Source: Macrobrachium rosenbergii (taxonomy: Eukaryota > Arthropoda > Malacostraca > Decapoda > Palaemonidae). Taken from it: DNA of 64,000 nucleotides. Below, piece by piece: positions 11,480 to 23,700 of the stretch. The stretch's first letter is position 1. Every line of letters starts with the position of its first letter. The notes beneath the pieces are model-generated. The model searched no databases and was not told where the DNA came from. It saw only the letters and a program-made list of their open reading frames with translations. The DNA lies in the NCBI RefSeq assembly GCF_040412425.1, contig NC_089789.1, forward strand, positions 37,976,106-38,040,105, in the 5' to 3' direction. The position numbers and the translations under genes are program-made.

Positions 11480-14400
11480 CTGGATTGGTTAGGCACGACC
11501 TAGGCTTATCCTATGATACGAAAACAATTATTAGAAAGATTACCTGCGCCATGGAAGCCCCTCAGGTATATTATTGGTAATGAATTACGTGTGATCCTCT
11601 GTAACGGTGAAGGTTCACATCCCACGTGAATTCCTAACTCACGGAAATACAAATAAACATATTCTTAATAAAATGTATTCCTTAGTTTATCAGGTTATTT
11701 GCTCTGATAAAGAATTTGTCAGGTTGTTTTTCAGATTACGCTGCCTTGTCAAGAGATGCAGAGAGAGACAGACAGATAGACGCCACTTTTGTAGGTAATA
11801 TGGACATTTTTCCTTAAACCTGAGTTTTCGGAATTATTTGAAACGAAAAAAGTAAATTGAAAATGAGAAGAATATTGTAAGTTTCTCCTTGGTTCGCAAA
11901 GCAATTTTGTTTTTATATATAAATCTCTCTTATTTTTGGCTGTAATTTAATGCTTAGAGGTGGCATCGTTTCTTAGAAGTCAAGATTTGGCAGTCTGGAT
12001 GGTCACTGAATTTTCGTATTTTGTCACCAAAATTGTTGATATTTATGCTAAGCAAATATATTTACATGCAGGATATTATTATTGGTCAGAAAGGTAACTT
12101 AACGTACTATTACTCGGCGACAGAATTGCATATTCAAATAGGATTCTTTTTCTGTAAAATTTTGACTCTTATTTAGTGAGTTTTTAATGACTACTCTTGT
12201 CAACAGATGTCACCCTGGAGTCTTGCCTAACCCTTCACCCAATCAGAGCCGCCCACTTGTTTATATGACTGACAGGAATCAATGGGCAGCTGTGGTTGGC
12301 TGAGAGGAGTTTTCAGACTCCAACTAAAGAATCATTGCTGGAAAAAAAAAAAAAGAAACTGACCTCTAAGCTTTCCGAATTCAGCCACGTCATTTTGGTT
12401 TTAGCTGGCGTAGTGGTAACAATGATGAGGCAGGTGTCATGGAATTTTGGTTGAATTTTGAAGGTATATGGTGAAGAAGTATAGGATAATAATTCTGGTT
12501 GTTAGGTATAGCGATGGATTGTGGATAGAAGTGTGCAGTCCATATTAAAGGTGTTTTCTGGCGTTAAAAGATCTCCGGTGTGATGCGGTAGGCTATTGAG
12601 AAATGGTTACCTGGTACGGTGGTTTTGGCGACAAATTTTGGAGCCTTTTACGTTATTTTTCTTAATGGCGGATATTTCACACTTGGGCTGCCTTGCAGAT
12701 ATTCTGAAATTTTTCAAAGTTTCAAGTTAGGATTTTTTCCTAGATAGCTTGGTAATTTATCGTAATGTGTCGCGCATTAGAATTGTCACGTTCATTTAAA
12801 GCTAAAACATCGGGTAACCTGTGCAGGTAGCCTCGTTTTCCAAAATGTGATGCGATTCCGTTTACTTGATATTTTGAAAATATTGCTGTAGTCATTAAAC
12901 TTGTTTATCAGTAATTTGGGCATTCGATGCAGGTCCCGAATCACTAGTCCTTAGGCATTCGAAGTAGTGAACTTGAACAGATTTTTTTAAAATTATAAAC
13001 TCTTTTAGTGAGTTGTGTAGCTTATCAAAATGACGCACGATCTCAATTTTTCACACTTTCTTGGTGCAGTGAACTCGGGGATTTTGATACAAATTCTGGA
13101 TGTTCTCATTATGATCAATACGGTAAGCATACTACGGATCTATCGGAAATTTACTGCTTTTGATAATCTTGTTTCAACGTTCATGCCCTTAGGCCGGGTA
13201 CTGAACACTGTGCAGATGTGGCTTGTATTAAGTAAAAATTGAGCTTGACTGATGATTTGACAGTTCGACTTCAAAGTAAGGGGTTGTAAGTAGTATGTTT
13301 TATGTCAGTGTGGGATTGGAGTGCAAGACCAGGACAGGTCTCGAATTTCTTGCCTGAAGCAGTTTAATCTAATTTGAATTCGCTAATTTAAGGTGTAAAC
13401 TTCATTTTAATTGTATTATAGGGGTTGAGGTTCTGAATTTATTACATTAACTATCTAACTGTTATGAAAGTATTTTTGCTTTATCTAATTATGAATAACA
13501 AACTAATTAAATATTGGCGCTTTAGTGTAATCAAATAACCTGTAATTAACCCAGTGCACCTCCGTCCAACAAGGGGTTTCCATACGCGATCTTGGAGACC
13601 CCAGCTGCAGACCATTTTTAACATTTCTTGACCTCCATTCCCGCATTTTGAATCTTGTTCCAATCCTCACTCCGGCAACATAATAACTTATTAACGTTTT
13701 TCACCAAATGGGTCAAATGTTAATTGAAATAGTGCCTAGGCCAGTATAAAATCGGCGACAGGGAAAAATTACTTAAATTTGGTTTCACGACAACAAAACA
13801 GTGAAACAGATGAAACCTGCCAGGTATCTCTTCAACCTAAAAGTTAGTAGAAAAAACCAGTTGAAAAGGTAAAAACTGTGTTTATGGTGTAGTTTTCATT
13901 GTTTTGCATGAAGACAAAAACTGCTATTTTGTTATAGGCGGAGATTTTCTATTAAAGTATTTGTGGTGAGTATCGAAGCAATGTTGAAAGTTGAAGACTT
14001 GATACTTCCCCCAAGGACTGAAGTTGGTTTTGGATAGATAAATAATTAAAATTTACCTTTTGTACGTAAAGTTTAGGTGCCATAGTTTATGTAAGTGGTA
14101 GAGGCAGTGATAAAATCTTTACACAAATTAAATTTTGTACCTCAGATTTATACTGTTTAAACTTGAAAGATCAAAGGTAGCTTTGCCATAATTTCTCCAC
14201 TAGCAGAAACATTGTATTAAATGCCCGCCAAATTAATATTTTAAGTAAACTTTTTTTAGGTTCTTAGCCATATCAGCAAAAAATTATGGGGATTAAGATT
14301 GTATTTACATTTAAATTTGTAAATGGTTTCTTAACCAGTTTTAAACTCAGCATTAAAAACACAGCACATTGAGTTATGCATCAAAGTAGCCGCGGTTTAA

Positions 14401-14868
14401 CATTCGTTGGACGTTTTCGCCGTTCTGTTTTCGGAAATTGCTTGAAAGGGTTAAATCTGCAATAACAGCTAGGTTGTACTTGTCAAGAGCCACACTGAAT
14501 TGTGCAGTGCTATGCTCTTAAGTGGTTCTTTGAAAAAAGTTTAGTGTGATTGATTTTTTTACAGGGAGAAGGGAAAATAAAATACTTGTATAAACTGAGG
14601 TAGGTTTTAAGGCCGGGTGAATTGCAAATGTCTAAGAGACAATTTTCTTTTCCAGGTATTAATTGCAGAGTGGTTTTCCAAGATCGATTTGTATGCCACT
14701 TAATCATCAGGAGTGTAGTGTCCAGTGAAATCACAGGTGTATTCGTGTACGGAATGGCCCAAGTTGCGGTGTGGTTTTAGTATGTAGCTCTTTTGACTAG
14801 TGTGATACTGTATAATGGCATGCAGCTAATTCTATGTCCGTAAGAGGTGGCGGGTACAGTTTTGTTAG
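11480..14868. other. AT-rich quiet block, no gene recognised
   Basis: 3.4 kb with no long microsatellite. Around 12200-12320 the GC content rises, with an inverted CCAAT-type word (gattgg class) and 'cccaatcagagccgcccac'. That could be a promoter-like island, but no TATA box or initiator can be tied to a transcript. Short frames (for example 13030-13242) look random. Confidence 0.4.
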
Positions 14869-14874
14869 GTATCC

Positions 14875-14965
14875 GATAAATTGCTCGAAAGCTAATTGTT
14901 TCGAAGTCGATTGCCCGAGAAATTATTCTGTTGATCGAAAGATTGCTCGAAAAGCAGTCCTTCAA
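14875..14965 (+). repeat. MULE terminal inverted repeat, left
   Basis: Contains ttgctcgaaa (14881), gcccgagaaatta, ttgatcgaaaga (14931-14942) and ttgctcgaaaagcag. These appear in the same order in the reverse complement of 16690-16825. Confidence 0.75.
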
Positions 14966-15119
14966 AAAAAAACTCAAGGTGTTCATTGCATAAAAATTTT
15001 TAAAACAATTGGGTCAATAAATACCAACAATTAAACCTCATAATTTTATTATCTTTACAATTTATAAAAAGCTCTAGCAAGGAAAAAGTTAAAATGTAAG
15101 AAAAATAGTTAAAATGTAG

Positions 15120-16540
15120 GATTGACAATATGCTTGCTACTGTATTAGTATGAAATTGTGCAACACTTAAATATTCTACGCTTCCCATTTCGTCATATTT
15201 TGATACAATATCCTGTAGTCGTTTGTGCTCCGTCGCGGTATTTTTTCCTGCTCGAACCACCACAAATTGTTATTGCAACTCGTGTAAACTTTGTTCTCGC
15301 TTTAAGCCATCTATAAACTTCCAAATCGACGGATGACAAACACTGACTGGTAGTTGATGTTGGGAAATTGTTGTGCCACCCTCAGTAGCCTTGTTTGTTT
15401 TCGGCTTTCTTAGACACAATCGAAACAGTTGCACATTTTGTTTAAATATAGGAGTACGTCTACGGTTGTCTATACGGCCGGCTAATCCACGCATCTGCAG
15501 TGTAAGCGCCACTACTTGAAGTTTGTCTGGAAAAGCCTCATTTTCAGTTAGATTCAAATGTTCCCACAGCATTGGGTATCGGTGTAAATGCCAATGCAGA
15601 CACGAGACGAGCTTAAAGAGCAAATCTGGCATTGGTGTCGTACATAACCTTTAGGCCACTTCCTTGAATTTTTCTATAAAGGTTTTGACAAAAAAAAAAA
15701 AAAATAAAAAACACCCACGACATTTAGGCACTGGAAATTCTTGTTCTATGGCATTAACCATGGCTAGTTCAAGATCAGTCATTATTGTCACTGACTGGAA
15801 TATAGGAATTTTTTCTTTTAAAGCCATCAGGAACCTCCCATAGGTTTCTTAAGTTTTGTTAGGTAACAGTGCATATACAAGGGGTATGATATTACCTGAT
15901 TTCACACCATACAATTGAGCAACAATCGAGGGCACGGTTTTAAGTGTTCTACCAGTGCTCGGATGTACTAAGATATCTAGATTTTTTGGGGTTGCAAAAA
16001 TTAATATACGACTATTTTTGGGACCAGTCATAAATAAGGAATAAATCTCCTTTGCTGGTGTTTTTAAACTTAAGGGGTATCAAGATCGAGGTAACTATTA
16101 GACAAAGCAAGTCCAACATTTTTTCCTGAGCGTGTATTGAGTATGGTTCTTTTCGTATTTTTTACTGAAGGGAGCTCCACAGTTGCAGCACCACTTCCTT
16201 CTGTTGAGGCACAGGATGCAATATGTTGCGGTGTATCTCGACTAGTCGTCTTGATGCAATATATTGTGGTGTATCTCGACTAGTCATCTTTCACTTTTCC
16301 ATTGCTTTAGCTGCTTCAGTTCCACACGCGTCTCCCGCATGGTTTTGATTCCCATTTTGTTTCGTGATACATTATCAACACGAGCACATTTTCTTTTTTA
16401 TTTTGGACATTTCACATTTCCAACATAATCATATTGTTCACTTTGTCCTTAATTTATAAGTAACCATCCAAACAATGTCTCAACTCTTTCGCTCTATAAA
16501 ACTTGTATCCATCTTGAGGATTCGAAGTTTCCAGAATTAA
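15120..16540 (-). pseudogene. MULE transposase with FLYWCH-type zinc-finger remnant, degenerate
   Basis: Read on the minus strand, from high to low coordinate. About 16535-16460 gives a FLYWCH-like start (NPQDGYKFYRAKELRHC). About 16350-16295 gives the usual basic helix after the finger (EAAKAMEKVK). About 16031-15849 gives the transposase core, with NSRILIFATPKNLDIL and then TVPSIVAQLYGVKSGNIIP and PLVYALLPNKT. About 15848-15720 continues with a D-L-E region (MTDLELAMVNAIEQEFP). About 15632-15270 gives the C-terminal half, with RGLAGRIDNRRRTPIFKQN and HPSIWKFIDGLKREQSL. About 15250-15130 gives the tail (LQDIVSKYDEMGSVEYL). Order and spacing match animal MULE/FLYWCH transposases. It is broken by at least one frameshift near 16075, stops in the finger and a poly-T/poly-A interruption near 15690. 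In the core, the expected DGTF appears as GRTLK, so the first catalytic Asp is lost. It cannot be active. Confidence 0.88.
16205..16292. repeat. 46-bp tandem duplication inside the MULE pseudogene
   Basis: 'gatgcaatatgttgcggtgt' at about 16207 and 'gatgcaatatattgtggtgt' at about 16253, both continuing 'atctcgactagtc'. It is a later slippage event that adds to the disruption of the transposase. Confidence 0.88.
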
Positions 16541-16649
16541 TGTAAAAAACAAAAATAGGCTACGATAATTTAATAAAGTCTTAACGGTTAAGATAATGGT
16601 ATTTAGCAGTGGCGTTTAAATGTTAAATATTTATTGGTGATCGTTTAAA

Positions 16650-16825
16650 GAATGATTATCGGCTTTCGAGTGGTTTAAGAGAAAGAATATCGGCTTTCGA
16701 GCAATTCGTCCTTCCAGTATTGTAAAGAATGAATATCGGCTTTCGAGCAACCTTATCTTTCGATCAACTGATGGTTCGAGAAATCATTTTTCGAGCAATT
16801 GATTCCGAGAAATTACTTTGATTCG
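16650..16825 (-). repeat. MULE right terminal/subterminal repeats
   Basis: Three subterminal copies of a motif ending 'atcggctttcgag', followed by the inverted counterpart of the left end (tctttcgatcaa, gttcgagaaatca, ttcgagcaattgattc). Confidence 0.78.
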
Positions 16826-17999
16826 TTTGGTTAAACTGCTTGAACGTGAAAGGTTTCACTTTCATTGACTAAGAATCTTAGAAAAAGTTAACTTGCATTA
16901 GCTCAGCGAGTTGGTACATGTTTTAGTTTAAATGCGGAGGTCTTGGTAAACGCTTAAACTAAGATAGTAGAATCCATCCTATAGCAGTCCCATTTATCAG
17001 GGATGTTCTACTCGAGGTAGAAATAACTAATTAATGGCTAGTGCGTCTATTAAACCTTTTAAGATAGTGTACCAAGTGTACAATGTACAGTGTTCTGTTT
17101 AAGTATGATTTACCCCATTTTCCAATATATTTTTTGCATGTGAGGAAACTAGTCTGCTCCAACAGTTTTAGCAAGGTGAGGCTTAGCATTATTAAACACT
17201 TGAAATGGGGTGTGAGGACTGTCTTGAATTGTGGTGGGAAGCCTCTGCAGGCTTGAACTTAATGTATGCTTTTGGTCGGGTCTTTTGCCAAATTATTCGC
17301 ACTGGGTCATTAGTATTAGCTATTAGTGATGACTAGGTTTTCCAGCACGTTCTGTTACTCAGATATGAAGCCTTATTAAATGGGATGCGAGGGATTCTTT
17401 ACTAGGTATTTACAGCGTATTGTTTTTAATTGAAGTATGATTACCAGAAAACGAAAGTTTTTTACTCGAAGTAATAAATGGGATGATGAGGGATTTTTTG
17501 AAAGATACAATATACAGGCCTTTAACTTGACTAGCAAGACTCGAAACGAAGGCTGAAGTAGTTTTAATTATTAAATTTCGAAGATTAATGTTAGCAATGC
17601 ACTAGTGTTTTGGTTATTCAGAAGTACATTGAGGTGCGATGGCCAAATTTAAGATTTTCCGTGAAGTCCATGTGGGAAAGCAGGTAGTTTGAGGTACCCC
17701 TGTAATTTTTGAGAAATTATGGATATTGTAATTAAGCAATTTTCTGTGTTTAAGTACTTTGTAGACCGAACGAGGAGGATGACTTCAACATAAATTATTA
17801 ACTACAATTGCACTGAATGACTATTCGAGTCGTCAGTGAATGCCTGTACGGCCTGAGGTAAAGTAGTTAAAAGATTTTGGAATATATTCGAACCAGCAGT
17901 CTACTGGATTTATTTCTTTGGCAACTTGAATCTTGTCCTGTAGTAGTTAAATTTGCAATTTCCGTATGGAATTTATTTTTAAAATGTTTTATTTTTCAG
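16826..17999. other. Unique AT-rich DNA, possible intron
   Basis: No repeat or frame seen. Its end (17990-17999) is a good splice-acceptor context (pyrimidine tract then ttttcag). Confidence 0.35.
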
Positions 18000-18155
18000 G
18001 AGTGAGTTCGGAAAAAGAGTGACAGGAATTATAATGAATTCGGAAATGGAGACCAGTATTCGACAAGCTTGGTGCAACTGAGGATGGTTTTAATACGTCG
18101 TCTTAAAGTCCCATTCACTTGCAAACTCTGAAGATGGTTCCCTCCTTCCACTAAT
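18000..18155 (+). other. Candidate non-coding exon (156 bp)
   Basis: The left edge is an acceptor-like 'tttatttttcag|g', with AG at 17998-17999. The right edge is a near-consensus donor 'aat|gtaagt', with GT at 18156-18157. All three frames contain stops, so it would be a 5' UTR or lncRNA exon. The longest in-frame ATG reading stops after about 15 codons. This is splice-signal evidence only. A second acceptor-like site (ctccatctccacag, AG 18721-18722) follows 566 bp downstream. The call is an inference. Confidence 0.25.
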
Positions 18156-18722
18156 GTAAGTGATTGTGTTTTCACACAAACTACATTTCATTTTTCAATC
18201 TCAGCTGGCATTTAGTTCGAAAAATCTTGTTGAAGTGGCTAGAAGAGTAAGTACTGAAGGTAATGAATAACGGCAACATTTTAATCAAATTTAATATCAG
18301 TTCTTCCTACATGATTCTACAAAATCTTTCACTACATGTGCAGGTTATCAGTGGTTAAACTAATATAAGTAATTCGCTTGATATATGGTAGAACTTGTCA
18401 ACATTGATCTACCAAGAAAGTGAAGATGCTAGTACACGTATTAGTAAAGTAATGAAGTATATTCTCAAATTGCAAATGCAGATTTTTTTACTTTAACTAA
18501 ATTAAATTAGTAACAGACAAATCAATTTTTTAAATGCATAGTAACATCATAAATCAACATTGCTGGCAGGTTAAAGTGATCTAATAGAGGTTGAAAGCCT
18601 TCTGAATATGCTTATATTTCCCAGCTTACGTGTATTTAATTTCAAACACCCATGATGGCAGTTTCATTTACCATTTTGTAGTTATGGATGTAAATCTACC
18701 AGATTGTTCTCCATCTCCACAG
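18156..18722. other. AT-rich spacer, possible intron
   Basis: No frame or repeat seen. It is bounded by GT (18156) and AG (18722) in acceptable splice contexts. Confidence 0.25.
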
Positions 18723-19839
18723 ATTCACTTTGTCTTATTCTACGGAGAGATTTGCCAAGTAGGCTTGAGACATCGAGTTCTTTGTGATCATTGAATGGTA
18801 GATATCAGCTCACTGCTGACGAAGGAGGCCAAGCTGTCAGAGGCGAATTCAAATTCTAGAAGTAGGTGCTTTCATTGTGCAAGCTGTCAGTCATGCACAA
18901 TATCAGATAGCAGTGTAACCTGAGGCCAACTCTTGTCATGAAGTGGGACATTCACCTGTGTAAATCTTCGGACATGGACTTGCAGCACAGACCTGCTCGA
19001 ACCATCTTGTTCACTGAAGCATATGAAGAGCCACGAGCAGGCACTGTTGGTATCAAAGACGGCAGAAAATACCTGCAACGTGGATTAGGTGGTATCATCC
19101 AGGCAGAATTCAATGAGGCAGCAGCGGTTGTCCCAGGGGCAATGGAAAAAACACCATTATTCAGAGAAGTCCTGGGCCCCATGAGAGGTGAATAAGTCCT
19201 TGGCCCAATGAGAGGTAAAAGGAAAAGAAGTATTCATCTGATTGCAAACAGATCAGACAGACAGTGGGGGCTTGTCTCCATGCATACTGAACAGTCTGAC
19301 AAGAGATATGGGCAAAACAATGGTGTATGAGAATGCCTTCATTAGTTACTGACTCCTCTTCCTAGAGAATACGTCCATTCTCAATACAGCCACTAGACTG
19401 GTACAAGTTGATCCAGAAGCATTTAAGAACACATCTAGTACTAAACTGCTTCAGCTTTGTCCAGGTCCTGTAAGACAGATAGTTAACACTTTGCTGTTCA
19501 GCAGGCAGAAAGCAATGGCCATGCACAGGTGTCCTAAATTCAACTGCAGTCATCCTGGGATAATCTTCCATCAACGAAGAATTGTGACTAGAAGGATGGA
19601 ATTTCAACATCATCCTGTTTTCATCTGGTTCGAGCTTTGCAAAGCTTCATCAATTTTCTGGTGGCAGGTTGAAAGTGCCTGGATGTTTAGCAACAATCCG
19701 AGTCGTACATGCTGTGTCCAAACCTGAGCCTTCAGTTGAAGAACCTGATTTCGTACTTTTGACACAGATAGAGACAGTATTATTTGAACTTTCAAGAGAT
19801 ACAAATGAACTGTCCAAGATCTAACAATTCCTGAATCAT
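18723..19839. other. Exon-like, moderately GC-balanced sequence of unknown nature
   Basis: Base composition is more balanced than in the flanks. Overlapping open frames occur on both strands (85 codons at 18938-19195 plus, 76 at 18952-19182 minus, 78 at 19491-19727 plus). I recognise no domain in any of them. The plus frame ends just after a 31-bp imperfect direct repeat (gtcctgggccccatgagagg / gtccttggcccaatgagagg, 19170-19215). It could be a decayed repeat or a non-coding transcript. Confidence 0.35.
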
Positions 19840-20517
19840 AAAATCCTCCAAGCAAGTTATAAACTTCTGATTTCTCAACTGTCTTGTTTCATGGAGAGAA
19901 GTTAGTTCAGTTCCAGCTAGTTGAGTTTTTATTCTGCCACATTTCTTCCATGGTGGCAAACTGTCTTCAGAGGGAAAGGTAGATGGTTTACAAATAGGAA
20001 GTTGCAAAATGCTAACTGAGAACTCACATTCTTGTTGCCTGCTGATATACAACATACCCAACAATGATTGTGAGAGCTTGTATATGCACGAGTTATTTTT
20101 AGGACACCCCAGGCATTTCTGCTGGTACATGATATGACTTGCCCTCCAATGCAGGTCCTACAGGTCTCCCTTCAAGGATCTGAAGGACCTGCACTGGAAG
20201 ACAAGACATACCACGTTCCCAGAGAAATGCCTGGTGTGTCCTGAAAGGTACTCTGATACATACACAAAAGCACACAATCATTGTTAGGCATCTTTGTATA
20301 TCAGCAGGCAACAAGAATGTGAGCTTTCAGTTTTCATTGTTCAACTCCTTCCTACAGTATTTGTAAACCAACCTTTCCCTCTCAAGTCAGTTTGCCACTA
20401 TGGAAGAAATGTAGCAGAACGAAAAAAAAAAACTATTAGCTAAAACCGAGCTGACTTCTCCATGTAAGCAAGACTGTTGGGAAATCAGCTGCTGCTACAA
20501 TTTGCTTGAAGGATTTT
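19840..20517. repeat. 678-bp long inverted repeat (hairpin), 24-bp loop
   Basis: The left arm 19840-20159 and right arm 20184-20517 are inverted copies over their whole length, about 75% identical by eye with small indels. Matching blocks include 'cacattcttgttgcctgctg' (about 20021 left, inverted near 20315 right), 'aacaatgattgtg' (20059 / 20273), 'aggcatttct' (20111 / 20225) and 'gcaggtcct' (20151) against 'aggacctgc' (20184). The loop is 20160-20183. No transposase frame is visible. It is either two head-to-head copies of an unknown repeat or a foldback element. Any transcript across it would form a long imperfect double-stranded RNA. Confidence 0.88.
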
Positions 20518-20675
20518 CTTGTCCATTCTCTAGTAGTCGCTGGGGCTGTTAGTTGAAGCAAGTCAAGTTTACTAGATGATGATGGTTCGGGACAACTTTC
20601 AATTTCTTGATCCCTCACTGTTCACTCTTCATATATCTGGAAGAGAAAATATTAGTCATGATGAGGAGTCAGATC

Positions 20676-20779
20676 TTTACTACTAAGCACTCTTGCTTGC
20701 AAATACGCAAAATAAGTTTTAACAGCCTTTACTACTAAGCACTCTTGCTTGCAAATACGCAAAATAAGTTTTAACAGCA
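20676..20779. repeat. 52-bp perfect tandem duplication
   Basis: 'ctttactactaagcactctt' begins at 20676 and again at 20728. The two 52-bp units appear identical, which indicates a recent event. Confidence 0.95.
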
Positions 20780-23700
20780 AGTAAAAGCTTATTTGTACCC
20801 ATTTAATTGAATAAAATTACATTACAGTAAACTGAATTTTTGTTTAGCCCAACTAAAAACATGCCTAATTATATTGTAACTAGACCTAAAACAATGCCAA
20901 ATTGCCTGTCTCACAAAAAAATTTCTCTAAATATACATTAATTTGCAACTAAAACTTCTCCGTTTTATAAAATCGTAAATTTTACTTGTGTACCTTGTTT
21001 TTCTGGAAGCTGAACTGATACTTCAAACATTTATGATCAGTAGGCTGATTTCAGTACTGCAGCAGATTCAGGTAAACACTGTCATGACAGAGGGAAATCC
21101 CAGGCAAAGCAGTTAAATCTTAGAAACTTGTGGTGACTTCACACTCAAGGTCTGGTTGATTGCACAACTCAATACATGGGAAAGTCTTTAGCATACCAAT
21201 AAATTGGCAGTATAAAGAACCCTTTCTTGTCCTCTAAGGGAACAAAACAAAAAATACTGTAGATAGGCAAATTCCTCAAAAACGAAATGAAGGATAACAG
21301 ACTGCAGTGGTCCTGATTCAGGACCACTGCTAGTCAAACGCAGAGAAGTTTAATGCCCACTCCACAGGTTTAATGAATTAATCAAAAGCCACACCAAAAT
21401 ACAGTTCTTATGAGAGAAGGGGGAAATCAGTCAAATCCTAAATCCATTGAAGAAACAAGTGGGTAATCATATGGTTTACGATAATGAGCACCTCTCCAAC
21501 TGCCTCCCAAATTACATAGAAAGGAATGGGACAATGTAACCATCTAGAAGTTGGGGGAAAGAGGTGGCCTACATAATCCAGAATAATCTTATTAGTCATG
21601 GTAAATGTTCAGGAAGCCTAAATGACTGATGAACCACTGTTAAACACTTCTGAAAAATAATGATCCTTAGATCCAAGAAAAAGTATTCTGCTCTGGGTGT
21701 TGGGTGTTGAAGCCTACAGTAGTCAAGCAACTGGACAAGAAGAGCATAAACTTAAAAGGAGGTAGACCAGTTGCACAAAATCACTGGCTGGCTACTTTCA
21801 TCTTGACCTCACTGACAGGAATTGTGCCCTCAAATTTAACATAACCCAGGTAACATTTTCTTTAAATACCCTCAGTAAGAGAAAACCAACTTCTATGCAC
21901 CAGTGGTACAGGTGTAATGAATTGTCAACATGAACTAAGCAGAAGTCTTAAAAATATGTTGCAGAACAGATAACAAAAAACCACTTATTCTCTTTGATAA
22001 TCTTGTTTGCAATAAACTGGAAATAGTCCTGTATACTATGCTGTATTATATCAAGCAAATCTGAATGTTACAGAGAGAATCACAAGAAACAACTGGAATG
22101 GTCAGAAAAATACAATCCTACGAATGCATTGAAAGTGCATTGCAACAAAACCCTCTTGCCAGCACAACCTTTAATGACCATATGGATAACACAGAGTCAT
22201 TATGAATTTTTACATGGTATCTGTCAGCTGTAAGTCAGGCTTCTGGGAATGTAAAATGAAAGGGCTTGCATTTGTATAGGTCTGTTCTGTCAAATACCAT
22301 ACCATATATATTTTTTGAAATTGAAACTTGAAAAACAATAAATAATCACCCTACATCTTTAGTGTACAAATCAATTATGATAAAGTGAACTGATGCACTA
22401 GTTCGAATAAGTTAAAAGTAACTCTCAAGTACCCATTCATTGAATTTTCCAATGCTTCTTTATGGTCTGATGTACACTGCAGAGTTCCTATGCATTACCT
22501 TCTGATTAAGATTGGCCTTGTACCAGCAGTGACTTCTGCTGCATAAATTGTGCAAAGCCTTCAGTGCCAAGTACAAAATAGGAGATGAGTCATCTGCTGA
22601 ATTACGTATATTTTGTAGTTCCACTGTAACTGCAATTCACAGGCCTCTCCAAGGAGCATTTGAGCACTTGAATAGGATGCAAAAGATATTACAAAAATCG
22701 CTCCCTGTAAAAATACTCAAATTAGAACATTTCTAGATGCTAAAATACTTAAGAGGAATGGCTAAATTTTGATCCAAAAAAGTTTACACTTTCTGGAGAG
22801 TAGCTTCATAAGTCTGTCAAATTTATTTTCCAAAGAGAATATTGGAAATCAAATTACTTTACTGATAAACTCTTAATTAATCTGTGATGAACTTTATATA
22901 TACTTCTTGAAAATGGAACTTTAACCATTATAACAAGAGAAAATATGCTAGATTACTTCAAATTTTCAGCTTCTTAATACCAATATCACCTGTGCTTTCA
23001 AATTCACTAATATACTACTAAAATGACCAATCCAATAAATGTTACTGACCCCTTAATCCAACAGGATTTCAAAATTTACTACATTCTAAACAAAGAGCAG
23101 ACAACATGAAACTTTCATCTCAACCACTATCAACATAAGACTGCCTTAAATATACTTACTGTTCTTTACCCAGTTCCATTCGTAGAAAATGGTAAATCAA
23201 ACACACTCTATGTCATAGAAACTGTAAATATTATGAATTTACCACCTCCACCATGTCAAAAACAAAACCAGTGCAGGAGTAAACCTATGTTTACTCCTGT
23301 TACAAGATATTGAGGGAATAACAAGAACTGAAACTGACAATATAAAATATAAAGACATACATGAAAACAATACAAAGGAAGACTTGAGACCAGAAGTGTG
23401 GAAAATTAGTACTTTAACAATAATGTCCACTGAAAAGTAAATGAAACTGCGTTTCTGCATGGAAACCTATAGAAAAAGAAATACACACCAGTGTCTTAAA
23501 AAACAAACAGGATGTATTTTTGTTATCATAAGATTTAAGACTGACTAAGGAAAAAAATAAGATTTAAGACTGAAAAAAAAGAGAGGCAGTATATCGAAGG
23601 GCTTTATTTAAAAGTTGGTGACCATGAGAGACTAAAACAAGGCTTTCACTGTTTGTCATAGTAACACAGATAGCTACTGTATAAAGGAGTGTTGAATGAG

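Larger units (their letters stand above)
14869..16825. mobile_element. Mutator-like (MULE) DNA transposon relic with terminal inverted repeats
   Basis: A roughly 1.95-kb element. The left end (about 14875-14965) and right end (about 16740-16825) are inverted copies. 'ttgatcgaaaga' (14931-14942) pairs with 'tctttcgatcaa' (16755-16766), and 'ttgctcgaaa' recurs on both sides. Inside the right end, a motif ending 'atcggctttcgag' is present three times (about 16652-16670, 16684-16701 and 16731-16747), giving a subterminal repeat array. The interior encodes a decayed MULE transposase on the minus strand. No 8-11-bp flanking duplication could be fixed because the exact outer ends have decayed. Confidence 0.82.

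Noticed and set aside
12200..12330. Promoter with CCAAT-type words
   Set aside because: No TATA or initiator element with a matching downstream first exon. The words alone are not enough.
18938..19195. 85-codon plus frame and antisense 76-codon frame
   Set aside because: Both strands are equally open, no family was recognised and no codon bias separates them. Kept only as unknown exon-like sequence.
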